From Streptomyces sp. NBC_01216 (lineage in GTDB: Bacteria; Actinomycetota; Actinomycetes; Streptomycetales; Streptomycetaceae): a stretch of DNA of 64,000 nucleotides. Within the stretch, counting starts at the first letter, position 1; every line of letters begins with the position of its first letter. The translations under genes and the position numbers were made by a program. Below are positions 39,826 through 48,109 of the stretch, in pieces. The stretch lies in contig NZ_CP108677.1 in NCBI RefSeq assembly GCF_035994945.1, positions 1,240,001-1,304,000 on the forward strand, in the 5' to 3' direction. The notes beneath the pieces were generated by a model. It did not search any database, had not been told where the DNA came from, and worked only from the letters and a program-made list of their open reading frames with translations.

Positions 39826-40651
39826 CGCACCGTCCGCCCAGCGGCGCACCGCATCCGCCTTCGCGTTGGAGGAAGAGCGCCGGGTGCTGAGCCTGAAGCC
39901 GGTACTGGCGCCCCGGCACCACCGGTACGGATCGCACCCGAACCAGGTGTACGACCTCTGGCCGGCTGACGACCCCGACGCCCCGCTGGTGATGTTGCTG
40001 CACGGCGGCTACTGGCGTTACGACCGCATGCACCTGACGCCGTTCGCCGCCTACGTGGCACGGCACGGATTCACCACCGTGCTGCCGGGATTCCGGCGGT
40101 CAGGTGGCGCCGGTGGGTATCCCGCCACCTTCGACGACATCGCCTTGGCCGTCGAGACCATCCCGCAGGGTCGCCCGTTCGTACTGGCCGGCCACTGTTC
40201 CGGAGGCCATCTCGCGCTGTGGGCCGGGGCCCGCTCCCTGTTGCCGGCCGACTCCCCCTGGTACACGGGGACCGCCCTCCCCACGGCGGTACTGGGGCTG
40301 GCTCCGTTGACCGACCTCGCGGCGACGATCCGCGACGACCTCAGTGAGGGCGCCGGCCTGCAACTGCTCGGCGGTGCCGCACACGTAGCCGCCCGGCTTC
40401 CGCTGGTCGACCCCCTGACCATGCTCCGGGGTAAGGGCACGACGGGGGTGCGCACCGTGCTCCTGCACGGCACGAAGGACGAGGAGGTGCCGCTCCACCA
40501 GTTCTCCGACTACGCCGCGGTGCACTCCGACGCGGAGGTCGTGACCCTGGCCGGCATCGGTCACTACACCCTGATCGAACCCGGCGCGCCGGCGGCGGAC
40601 GCCGTCATCGACGTCTTGCGCCTCCTGTCGTCCCCCGCTCCGACGCTCTGA
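39818..40651 (+). CDS. antO: AntO, alpha/beta hydrolase, kynurenine-formamidase-like, with Cys nucleophile
   Basis: A 277-residue alpha/beta hydrolase whose oxyanion loop LLHGGYW (61-66) is that of N-formylkynurenine formamidases. The nucleophile elbow reads A-G-H-C127-S-G-G-H, so Cys127 occupies the place of the usual Ser (GHSAG). The acid and base regions are HGTKDEEVPLHQF and GIGHYTLIE. In the antimycin literature AntO is proposed to place the N-formyl group on aminosalicylate; a Cys nucleophile would favour acyl transfer over hydrolysis, which is my inference. It is the last gene of the antHIJKLMNO operon and converges on a minus-strand gene. Confidence 0.88.
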   Translation: MSDAPSAQRRTASAFALEEERRVLSLKPVLAPRHHRYGSHPNQVYDLWPADDPDAPLVMLLHGGYWRYDRMHLTPFAAYVARHGFTTVLPGFRRSGGAGGYPATFDDIALAVETIPQGRPFVLAGHCSGGHLALWAGARSLLPADSPWYTGTALPTAVLGLAPLTDLAATIRDDLSEGAGLQLLGGAAHVAARLPLVDPLTMLRGKGTTGVRTVLLHGTKDEEVPLHQFSDYAAVHSDAEVVTLAGIGHYTLIEPGAPAADAVIDVLRLLSSPAPTL

Positions 40652-40892
40652 CCCCGGCGGCCGGTCGCCACGGCCGGACCCGCCTCCAGGTGACCGGTGG
40701 CGGCACGCCGGCTCCGTCACGGCCACGGCCGTCTTCTCGCGGCCCGGGGCCCGGCGGGCGGCGATCGCCACCGGGGCCGGCGGTCAGGCGGGCCGCGCGG
40801 AGGAGGAAGGGGTCGCCCGCCTGCGCGGCGGTCACCGCGACGCGGCCGAGCGGGAGGTCGAGGGCGTCCTCCGCCGAGGCGGTGGCGGTCAT
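40605..40892 (-). CDS. Short hypothetical protein coupled to the MFS gene
   Basis: A possible 95-residue protein beginning MTATASAEDALDLPLGRVAV. Its ATG overlaps the stop of the MFS transporter (ATGA), which suggests real coupling, but the second half is Gly/Pro/Arg-rich with no fold I recognise, and its end overlaps the end of antO. It may be a truncated gene whose 3' part was lost when the cluster edge formed, or not a gene at all. Confidence 0.3.
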   Translation of the reverse strand: MTATASAEDALDLPLGRVAVTAAQAGDPFLLRAARLTAGPGGDRRPPGPGPREDGRGRDGAGVPPPVTWRRVRPWRPAAGVRASERGTTGGARRR

Positions 40893-42106
40893 GCCGGGAC
40901 GCCCGTGCGGGTACGGCGGTCCCGCATCGCCCAGGCCCACGCGACGGCGCCGGCGGCGGCGAACTCCGCCGCGACCAGCATCCACCCCTGGCCGTACCGG
41001 CCCCGCTCGGCGAGCATCCCGAACAGGGGCGGCCCCACCGCGAATCCGGCGAAGAAGCCGGCGGCGACCAGCGCCGAGTCCTGCCCGGCGCGGCCGGGTG
41101 CGGAGCGCTGCATCACGAGCACCATCGAGACCGCGTTGCCGGACACGGCGAACAGTCCCACCGTCACGGCCCCGGCCCAGACCAGCGGTCCGGCCCGGTC
41201 GGCCGCGGCGAGGAGTACGGCGGCGCCGACGGCGCCGCCCGCGAGGAGGCCCGGAAGCCAGGGGGCGCGGCCGGGTGTGGCGGCGCGGGACCAGCCGACG
41301 CGGCCGGCGATCCCGGCGACGCCGAGGACGGCGACCAGCGCGCCCGCCACCGCCGGTCCCATGCCGAGACCTTGGGCACCGAACAGCGCGAGGTAGGTGT
41401 TGACGGAGGCGATGCCCGCTCCCAGGAAGAGCGAGAAGGCCGCCAGCCAGGGCACGGGGCCGTCGGGTGGAGCGGACGCGCGCGGCACGGCGGCGCCCTT
41501 CGGTGGCGCGTCGGCCGGCAGCACCCGCCAGGCCCACCCGGCCGCGAGGAGCGCCGCCCCGGCGGCCACCCACACCGCGCCCCGCCAGCCGAGGACGCCC
41601 GCCGCCGTGGCGAGCGGCAGCCCCGCGACGAAGGCTCCCAGCTGGACGCCCGACTGCTTGGTCCCGGTCACCGCGCCGCGTCTCGGTGCCGGGACGGTGG
41701 CGAGGATCGCCTTGTTCGTCGCCGGGTTGGCCAGTGCCTGCGGGAGACCGCCGAGCGCGACGGCCGCGAGCAGCAGGGCGGGGCCCGGTGCCGCGCCGAT
41801 CAGGGCGAGCGCCACCGCCGAGGTCGTGAGCAGCGCGACGAGCGCGCGCCGGGGTCCGATACGGTCCACGACCCGGCCGCCGACCGGTGAGAGCACCGCC
41901 GCCGTACCGAAGCCCACCGTGGTGGTCAGCCCCAGCAGGGTCTCCGACACGCCCAGACCGTCGACGAGGCGCGGACCGAGCGCTCCGAGCAGGAACAACT
42001 GCATCATCGAGAAGGCCATCGCCGTGGTCAGCAGCGCGGTCGACCCCCGTACGGCTCCGTGGCCGGACTCGGCCGGCGCGGCCCCCGCCGTGCTCGCGGT
42101 TCCCAC
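40889..42106 (-). CDS. MFS transporter
   Basis: A 405-residue major facilitator with about 12 transmembrane helices. The cytoplasmic loop motif after helix 2 is GGRVVDRIGPRRALV (the G-x-x-x-D-R-x-G-R-R pattern). GTG at 42106 is chosen because GAGAGGGGG lies 8 bases upstream; longer frames extend into non-coding sequence. It is convergent with antO, so it could export antimycin, but homologues of this kind are common outside the cluster and gene order does not prove a link. Confidence 0.82.
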   Translation of the reverse strand: MGTASTAGAAPAESGHGAVRGSTALLTTAMAFSMMQLFLLGALGPRLVDGLGVSETLLGLTTTVGFGTAAVLSPVGGRVVDRIGPRRALVALLTTSAVALALIGAAPGPALLLAAVALGGLPQALANPATNKAILATVPAPRRGAVTGTKQSGVQLGAFVAGLPLATAAGVLGWRGAVWVAAGAALLAAGWAWRVLPADAPPKGAAVPRASAPPDGPVPWLAAFSLFLGAGIASVNTYLALFGAQGLGMGPAVAGALVAVLGVAGIAGRVGWSRAATPGRAPWLPGLLAGGAVGAAVLLAAADRAGPLVWAGAVTVGLFAVSGNAVSMVLVMQRSAPGRAGQDSALVAAGFFAGFAVGPPLFGMLAERGRYGQGWMLVAAEFAAAGAVAWAWAMRDRRTRTGVPA

Positions 42107-42312
42107 CGGGTGCCCCCTCTCCCCACACGACGTCCGGGCCTTCCGTCGCCGACATCGAGAAGTCGTCTCCGGAGTGACGGGAGTTCCCGAGGGGCCCTTG
42201 TGGGGTGTGCCACAGTCGCGTAGGCATGACCCGACGGGTCGAGGGGGGGCGGCCCCGGCACGGTCGCACCCGCCCTCACACCTCGGGAGAGGGTTGCAAG
42301 GATGGGCGCGCC

Positions 42313-43119
42313 ATGACACCAGGCCGATGTTCGCGGGGAGCGCGGGCCGCGATGTTCGCGGCCGTCTGCGTGCTGCTCGCCGCCACCGGTCACATCCTGA
42401 TGTCCGGGCGGCCCCTGCCTGTTGGGACGCTGTCGGCGGCGTTCGTGGGGGTCGCGGCGGTCGCCTGGGGCCTCGCGGGCCGCGAGCGCGGCCTGTACGC
42501 GGTGACGGCGGCGGCCGTCACCGTCCAGAGCGCGCTGCACACGGCGTTCGCCTGGTCCCAGCCGGCCGAGGCGCCGGACGCGGTCACCGCGCGCGCGGCG
42601 ATGGGTCACACGCACCCGGCTCCCGGCGTCTCGCCCTCCGCGGCGACGGGGCACGAACCCCTTGCGCAGGCCGCCGCCGGACACGGCCTCCGTTCCCACG
42701 CCGCGATGGGCCAGGACGCCATGGCGCACGCCGCGATGGGCCAGGAGACCGTCGCGCACGCCGGCGTGCGGCACGACGTCCTCGCACACGCCGGTGCGGC
42801 GATCACCGGCGCGCCGGGCGGGCACGACATGGCGGACATGTCCGCGTCCCTCGGCATGCTGTCGGCGCACCTGATCGCGGCGCTGCTGAGCGGGCTGTGG
42901 ATGGCCTGCGGTGAACGGGCCGCCTTCCGTATGCTGCGGGCGCTGCCGCTGGGTCTCTTCCGGCCGTTGCGCCTGCTGTTCGCCGTCGCCGTTCCGGTAC
43001 CGCGGGAGCGGCCTTGTCCCCGGACCGTACGAGCCGGTGACGAGCGTCCTCCCCGCCGGCTCTTCCTCGCCCATTCCGTCATCTCACGGGGTCCGCCGCC
43101 GGCACTCGCTGTCCTCTGA
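42313..43119 (+). CDS. Small integral membrane protein with His/Met-rich loop
   Basis: A 268-residue protein, not recognised by family. Four hydrophobic segments (about residues 12-33, 36-57, 59-79, 178-198). Between segments 3 and 4 lies an 80-residue loop with repeated units such as HAAMGQDAMAHAAMGQETVA, giving many His and Met residues. Such loops are typical of proteins that bind copper or other soft metals. It ends 139 bases before an ECF sigma gene, and the two are probably one unit, with this protein as sensor, anti-sigma factor or target. The C-terminal 60 residues are basic and low-complexity, so the true end may be earlier. Confidence 0.6.
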   Translation: MTPGRCSRGARAAMFAAVCVLLAATGHILMSGRPLPVGTLSAAFVGVAAVAWGLAGRERGLYAVTAAAVTVQSALHTAFAWSQPAEAPDAVTARAAMGHTHPAPGVSPSAATGHEPLAQAAAGHGLRSHAAMGQDAMAHAAMGQETVAHAGVRHDVLAHAGAAITGAPGGHDMADMSASLGMLSAHLIAALLSGLWMACGERAAFRMLRALPLGLFRPLRLLFAVAVPVPRERPCPRTVRAGDERPPRRLFLAHSVISRGPPPALAVL

Positions 43120-43258
43120 CAGCCGGCTCCCCGAGCCCGACGGCGTCCCGCCGTCGCTCGGGCCCTCGGCCCCGCCGTCCCGGCCGGCCGACCCCCTCAC
43201 CGGCGTCGCCCTTCGCGCGCGCCGCCGGATTCACCTTTCCCGCAAAGGACTTGTGGCG

Positions 43259-43942
43259 ATGACTCCTGCCCACGACACCCTCGACCAGGGACCGGCGAAG
43301 CCTTCCCGTTCCGCGCACACGGCCGACGGCGACGCCGCGACGACGCTGCTCGCGCTCGCGGCGCGCGACGGCGACCCGGCCAAGGCCGACCTGTTCGTGC
43401 GCGCCCTGCACCGCGACGTCTGGCGGTACGTGGCCTATCTCAGCGCGGACCGCCAGGCCGCCGACGATCTCACCCAGGAGGTCTTCCTGCGCGCCCTCGC
43501 CGCGCTGCCCCGCTTCGAGGGGCGCTCCTCGGCCCGCACCTGGCTGCTGTCCATAGCTCGTAGGACCGTGGTCGACAGTCTCCGGCGCGCTGCCGCCCGG
43601 CCCCGGCTGTCCGACCGCGACGACTGGCAGAGGGTGGCCGAGCACACGCAGCCGCGGGGCCTCCCCGGCTTCGAGGACGGCATCGCCCTCGCCGAACTCC
43701 TCGCGGCCATCCCGGCGGAGCGGACGGAGGCGTTCGTCCTCACCCAGTTGCTGGGCCTGCCCTACGCCGAGGCCGCGGAGGCCATCGGCTGTCCGGTCGG
43801 CACGGTCCGTTCGCGCGTCGCGCGGGCCCGCGCCTCGCTGGCCGCTCTGCTGCGCGGCGAGGAGACCTCCCGGCCGGTCCCCACACAGCCCGGGGCGGCG
43901 TCGGCGGGCCGGAGGTTCACCCGGGTGCCCGCGCTCGCCTGA
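43259..43942 (+). CDS. ECF sigma factor (SigC-like)
   Basis: A 227-residue sigma-70 factor. Region 2: DVWRYVAYLSADRQAADDLT then QEVFLRALAALPRFEGRSSA and RTWLLSIARRTVVDSLR; region 4: IPAERTEAFVLTQLLGLPYA and EAAEAIGCPVGTVRSRVARA. The wording resembles mycobacterial SigC-type factors. AAAGGA lies 9 bases before the ATG. The preceding His/Met-rich membrane protein is the obvious candidate partner; no zinc-type anti-sigma gene follows. Terminal 30 residues are disordered. A long inverted repeat begins at the stop. Confidence 0.85.
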   Translation: MTPAHDTLDQGPAKPSRSAHTADGDAATTLLALAARDGDPAKADLFVRALHRDVWRYVAYLSADRQAADDLTQEVFLRALAALPRFEGRSSARTWLLSIARRTVVDSLRRAAARPRLSDRDDWQRVAEHTQPRGLPGFEDGIALAELLAAIPAERTEAFVLTQLLGLPYAEAAEAIGCPVGTVRSRVARARASLAALLRGEETSRPVPTQPGAASAGRRFTRVPALA

Positions 43943-44104
43943 GAGCCTGCCAGGTGGCCTCCGGCCGACCGGAGGACGTGGCCGGTGCGCGCGATGCCAA
44001 GGCGTCGGGATGCCGCTGCAGCGGAGTCACCGGGGCATGGCGGCAACGCCGCCAGCGCGCGTGTGAGGGCGTGACCGCCCGGTCGGAGGCCACCCGACAG
44101 GCTC
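43943..44104. repeat. Long imperfect inverted repeat, possible terminator
   Basis: The left arm (43943-43972) begins GAGCCTGCCAGGTGGCCTCC; the right arm (44079-44104) is its near complement, ending GGAGGCCACCCGACAGGCTC. About 24 of 26 positions pair, with a 4-base insertion in the left arm, around a 106-base interior. The outer part matches the hairpin at 1260-1292. Confidence 0.65.
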
Positions 44105-44196
44105 TGACGCTCCCGGCCCGACGCGCGGGGTCGCGGGAGGGGCGGCGGACGGGGGTGGGCTCGTGATGTGCCGCGAGCCCGCCCCCGTGCCCGGGG

Positions 44197-45219
44197 TCAC
44201 GGCGTCGACCGCGGCCCCAGGATCCGGACCAGCAGGTCGTCGAGGCTCACCAGCCCGCTCGGCGTTCCGTCCGGTCCCTGGACGAGGGCGAGTGAGGCGC
44301 GGCGATGGCGCAGCTGTTCCAGCGCGTGGGAGACCGTGTCGGTGGGCGCCAGTCGGGGCACCGGACGGGCGAGGTCGCGCGCGGTGACCTGTCGGCCCCG
44401 TGTGCGGGCGACGAGGGCGTCCCGGGCGTGCAGGGTGCCCAGGACGTGGTCTCCGTCGTACACCAGGAGCCGGGACCGGTCGGCTTCGGCGGCGCGGGCG
44501 ATGACGGCGTCCGGGCCGGCGTCCGCGGGGACGGCGACGAAGTCGGCCGCCGGAGTCTGGAGTTCGGCGACCGGGGTCTGCGGTTCGGTCAGGGAACGGG
44601 TGATGAGCTGGGAGTCCGTCGAGTCGATCAGACCGAGGCGCTCGGACTCCGCCACCAGCCGGCCGAGCTGCTCGCGGTCGTGCACGGTGGCCAGTTCTTC
44701 GCGAGGACGGACGCGGCACAGCCGTACCAGCGCGTTGCTGACCTTGTCGAGCAGCCGGATCAACGGGCGGACGCACCTGACCAGCGCCCGGAACGGCGGA
44801 GTGAGGATCATCGCCGCGCGCTCGGGGTGGGCGATGGCCCAGGACTTGGGCGCCATCTCGCCGACGACCATGTGCAGGAAGACCACGACGATCATGGCGA
44901 CGGCGAAGGAGATCCCCGAGCTGAGCGCGGTCGGCAGGCCGAGCCCCACCAGCAGCGGGTCGAGTTCGTGTGAGACGGCCGGCTTGGAGATCGAGCCGAG
45001 GCCGAGGGTGCAGACGGTGATGCCGAGTTGCGCTCCGGCGAGCATCAGCGACAGTTCACGCATGCCGGCGAGGGCGGCCCCGGCGCCGCGGCGGCCCTCG
45101 GCGGCGGCCTTCTCGACACGGTGGCGCTTCGAGGCGACGAGCGCGAACTCGGCGGCGACGAAGAAGCCGCTGCCGATCAGGAGCAGGAGGGTGACGAAGA
45201 CCGCCACGGGGAAGCTCAC
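44197..45219 (-). CDS. CorC/HlyC-type DUF21-CBS membrane protein, short form
   Basis: A 340-residue protein with an N-terminal DUF21 (CNNM) membrane domain of three to four helices (GSGFFVAAEFALVASKRHRV, LAGAQLGITVCTLGLGSI, FLHMVVGEMAPKSWAIAHPE) and a cytoplasmic CBS-domain pair. It lacks the C-terminal CorC_HlyC transporter-associated domain of the preceding gene. Proteins of this family are linked to magnesium or other cation efflux. GTG start overlaps the upstream stop by 4 bases, so both paralogues form one operon, probably as a heteromeric pair. Confidence 0.85.
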   Translation of the reverse strand: MSFPVAVFVTLLLLIGSGFFVAAEFALVASKRHRVEKAAAEGRRGAGAALAGMRELSLMLAGAQLGITVCTLGLGSISKPAVSHELDPLLVGLGLPTALSSGISFAVAMIVVVFLHMVVGEMAPKSWAIAHPERAAMILTPPFRALVRCVRPLIRLLDKVSNALVRLCRVRPREELATVHDREQLGRLVAESERLGLIDSTDSQLITRSLTEPQTPVAELQTPAADFVAVPADAGPDAVIARAAEADRSRLLVYDGDHVLGTLHARDALVARTRGRQVTARDLARPVPRLAPTDTVSHALEQLRHRRASLALVQGPDGTPSGLVSLDDLLVRILGPRSTP

Positions 45220-46532
45220 GCCTGGGTCTCCTCGGCGGTCGGCCGCACCTGTTCGAGGCGGACGCGTTCGGGTACGTGCCGGTCGAGGCCGAGCACCTCG
45301 ATGTGGACGTCGTCGATGACGAGCCGGTCCCCGATCGCGGGGAAGCGGCCGAGCCGGTCGATGATCAGCCCCGCCACGGTGTCGTAGTCGTCGTCCTCGG
45401 GCAGGGTGATGCCGGTGGCCTCGTCGATCTCGTCGAGGCGCCGGCCCGCGTCCACACGCCAGCCGGAGCCGTCGGGTACGGCGAGGTCGACGACGGTGTC
45501 GCTCTCGTCCGCGATGTCGCCGACGAGTTCCTCGGCGATGTCCTCGTAGGCGATGATGCCGGCGACGCCGCCGTGCTCGTCGAGGACGACGGCGAACTCG
45601 TCGCCGCGTTCCCGCATCCGTGCCACGGCACCCGGCAGCCGCAGTGTGTCGGGGAGCAGCAGGGGGTGCCGGGCGGCCTCGCCCGCGGTCGTGGTGGCGA
45701 AGGTTTCGGCGGGCAGGCGGACGAGCTCCCGCACACCGACCACTCCGGCGATGTCGTCCGGATGGTCGCCGAGGACCGGGTAGTTGGAGTGTCCGTGGCG
45801 GCCGATGAGCGCGACGGCCTCGGTGAGCGGGGCGTCCTTGCGTACGAACACGGCGTCGGCGCGCGGCACCATGACCTCGTCCAGGGTCCGCTCCGAGAAC
45901 GCCAGTGCGTGGTCGAGGAGTTCGGCGGTGTCGGCCGGAAGACCGCCCCCTTCGTGCGATGCGCCGATCAGATGGCTCAGCTCCTCCAGAGTGGCCCCGT
46001 GGTGGAGTTCCTCGACGGGTTCGATGCCCACGGCGCGCAGCAGCCGGGCGGCGGCGCCGTCGAAGACGCGTACCGCGGGTCCGACGATCTTCAGGTACAG
46101 GAGCGTGGAGGGGGCCAGGGATTTGGCGAGCCGTTCGGGGACGGCGAGTGCGAGGTTCTTCGGGGCCAGTTCGCCGAGGACCATCTGGAGGAAGGTGGCG
46201 AGCGCGAAGGCGAGCACGACGGAGATCGCCGAGACGGCGCCGTCCGGCAGCCCGGTGCCCTCCAGGGCCGGCCTGAGCAGCGCGGAGACGGACGGTTCGG
46301 CGAGGAAGCCGACGACCAGGCCCGTGACGGTGATGCCGAGCTGGGCACCGGACAGCATGAAGGAGAGGCGTTCGAGGACCGTCAGCGCGCGGCGGGCGCG
46401 CTTGTCCCCCGCCTCGGCCTCGCGGGCGAGGGCGAGGCGGTCGGCGGCGACGTAGGCGAATTCCTGGGCGACGAAGTATCCGGTGCCCGCGGTGAGGACG
46501 AGAACGGCCAGCAGGCCGAGAACGGCGCTCAT
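45216..46532 (-). CDS. CorC/HlyC-type DUF21-CBS membrane protein, full form
   Basis: A 438-residue paralogue of the next gene. DUF21 domain (TAGTGYFVAQEFAYVAADRL, LSGAQLGITVTGLVVGFLAE, LGELAPKNLALAVPERLAK), a CBS pair (VMVPRADAVFVRKDAPLTEA and DEFAVVLDEHGGVAGIIAYE, the latter a very typical CBS2), and a C-terminal CorC_HlyC domain (GLIIDRLGRFPAIGDRLVID). The ATG at 46532 is chosen because the upstream in-frame extension is Pro/Arg-rich non-coding sequence. It is divergent from spo0M. Confidence 0.88.
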   Translation of the reverse strand: MSAVLGLLAVLVLTAGTGYFVAQEFAYVAADRLALAREAEAGDKRARRALTVLERLSFMLSGAQLGITVTGLVVGFLAEPSVSALLRPALEGTGLPDGAVSAISVVLAFALATFLQMVLGELAPKNLALAVPERLAKSLAPSTLLYLKIVGPAVRVFDGAAARLLRAVGIEPVEELHHGATLEELSHLIGASHEGGGLPADTAELLDHALAFSERTLDEVMVPRADAVFVRKDAPLTEAVALIGRHGHSNYPVLGDHPDDIAGVVGVRELVRLPAETFATTTAGEAARHPLLLPDTLRLPGAVARMRERGDEFAVVLDEHGGVAGIIAYEDIAEELVGDIADESDTVVDLAVPDGSGWRVDAGRRLDEIDEATGITLPEDDDYDTVAGLIIDRLGRFPAIGDRLVIDDVHIEVLGLDRHVPERVRLEQVRPTAEETQA

Positions 46533-46873
46533 CGGGGGCACCGCGCCGGGTCGGTGGTCGTCGGGCGGGCGGGCACGGAGGGTCTCCTTCGGGAAGGCCG
46601 GGCAAGGGTCGGTCGGGTTCGAGTATCGGGGTGCGGCCGGCCGCGGGTGCCCCCGGGGCGCGGTGGGCGGCGCGTCGCGGGGCGGAGTGGGGCGGACGGA
46701 CGGACGGCGGGAGCGCGGTGCGAGGGGGCCGGCGGCGGGCCCGGAGCTCCTTCGTGTCCGTGCGACGGGAGGCGGGACAGGTCCTCCCGCGCTCGGCACC
46801 CACCGTAAGGGAGGGGTCGGGACGCTTGTGCGGTCGGGGAGTTGAGCCGCGCGAGACCCCCCACACCCCTATG

Positions 46874-46891
46874 CTCTACAGGCATGTAGAG
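46874..46891. promoter_or_regulatory. Operator-like dyad upstream of spo0M
   Basis: CTCTACA-GGCA-TGTAGAG, perfect 7-bp arms, 59 bases before the spo0M ATG. Two matching dyads stand before terB and terD. Confidence 0.65.
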
Positions 46892-46949
46892 GAGCGGTGG
46901 ATCACCGTTCCACCACACCACGCGTACAGACGAAGGAGTGAACGCCACG

Positions 46950-47957
46950 ATGGTGTTCAAGAAGCTGCTCGGCTCGCTCGGCGTCGGCGGTCCCGCCGTG
47001 GACACGGTCCTCGACCCGGGCGCCGTCGCACCGGGAGGCATGCTCGGCGGCCGGGTCCATCTGAGGGGCGGCGGGGCCGACTTCACGGTCGAGCACCTCA
47101 CCCTGGAGCTCGTGGCCCGTGTCGAGGCGGAACACGAGGACGGGGAGTCGGAGGGTTTCGTCGCCTTCCACCGCGAGGTCGTCGGCGGAGGCTTCCGTCT
47201 CCCGGAGGGCGAGGAGTACAGCGTGCCGTTCTCCCTCACGCTCCCCTGGGAGACGCCCGTCACGGAGCTGTACGGCCAGGGGCTCGGCATCACGCTGGGC
47301 GTGCGCACGGAGCTCGGCGTGGCCGGCGCGAGGGACAAGGGCGACCTCGACCCACTGGCGGTGCGGCCCCTGCCCGTCCAGGAGGCGGTCTTGGAGGCCC
47401 TCGGACGGCTGGGATTCGGGTTCCGGTCCGCCGACCTGGAGCTCGGCCACATCCGGGGCACCGGCCAGCGGCTCCCCTTCTACCAGGAGATCGAGCTCAC
47501 TCCGGCGCCGCAGTACGCGCACCAGGTCAACGAGATCGAGCTGACCTTCCTGGCCGGGCCCGGCGGCCTGGAGGTCGTCCTGGAGGCCGACAAGCGCGGC
47601 GGGTTCCTCTCCGAGGGACATGACGTGGTCACCCGCTTCGCCGTCGGCCACCACGACGTCGAACACCTCGACTGGAACGCCGAGGTGACCGGCTGGATCG
47701 AACGGCTCGTCGGTCACCACGCCGGGGCAGGCTACGGGGCGCACGCGTCCTACGACCACGGACAGCACGGGTCTCACGGGTTCGACGAACGGCATCACGG
47801 ACACGGCTCCGGAGCGGGCACGGCGATCGCCGCGGGCGCGGCCGGTCTGGCCGTGGGGGTCGTCGGCGGCATGGTCGCCGCGGAAGTCGTCGACGAGGTG
47901 GGCGACTTCTTCGAGGGGGACGACGAGGACGAGGAGGAGGGTGGGGACGAGGACTGA
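46950..47957 (+). CDS. spo0M: Sporulation-control protein Spo0M family
   Basis: A 335-residue arrestin-fold protein of the Spo0M family. MVFKKLLGSLGVGGPAVDTV, PGGMLGGRVHLRGGGADFTV, and the central LPWETPVTELYGQGLGITLG are characteristic. After the two-lobed domain come a His/Gly-rich linker, a hydrophobic helix (AGTAIAAGAAGLAVGVVGGM) and a strongly acidic tail of Asp/Glu. In Bacillus the family affects sporulation timing and stress. ATG 46950 is preferred since GAAGGAG lies 11 bases upstream; GTG 46938 overlaps that site. The dyad upstream suggests shared control with terB and terD. Confidence 0.88.
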   Translation: MVFKKLLGSLGVGGPAVDTVLDPGAVAPGGMLGGRVHLRGGGADFTVEHLTLELVARVEAEHEDGESEGFVAFHREVVGGGFRLPEGEEYSVPFSLTLPWETPVTELYGQGLGITLGVRTELGVAGARDKGDLDPLAVRPLPVQEAVLEALGRLGFGFRSADLELGHIRGTGQRLPFYQEIELTPAPQYAHQVNEIELTFLAGPGGLEVVLEADKRGGFLSEGHDVVTRFAVGHHDVEHLDWNAEVTGWIERLVGHHAGAGYGAHASYDHGQHGSHGFDERHHGHGSGAGTAIAAGAAGLAVGVVGGMVAAEVVDEVGDFFEGDDEDEEEGGDED

Positions 47958-47979
47958 TGCCCGGCCAGAGGGCCGGACA
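47958..47979 (+). terminator. Short hairpin after spo0M
   Basis: TGCCCGGCC-AGAG-GGCCGGACA, directly at the stop codon, one mismatch in nine pairs. Weak without a U-tract but well placed. Confidence 0.5.
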
Positions 47980-48023
47980 CGCCCCCGGCGGCTGCCCCGC
48001 GCGGCGCACGGAATGCTGATAAC

Positions 48024-48041
48024 TTCTACAATATTGTAGAA
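48024..48041. promoter_or_regulatory. Operator-like dyad upstream of terB
   Basis: TTCTACA-ATAT-TGTAGAA, an 18-bp perfect palindrome, 68 bases before the terB ATG and the most AT-rich spot in the neighbourhood. Confidence 0.7.
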
Positions 48042-48109
48042 ACCAAGTGGGCGTCAGGGCCGTCACTCGAGTCGGCCCGGACGGCCTCCGACACGCAACG
48101 GAGTTCTCG

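Noticed and set aside
40889..42106. Naming the MFS protein as the antimycin exporter
   Set aside because: It is only adjacent and convergent; it is not part of the core gene set and its motifs do not indicate a substrate.
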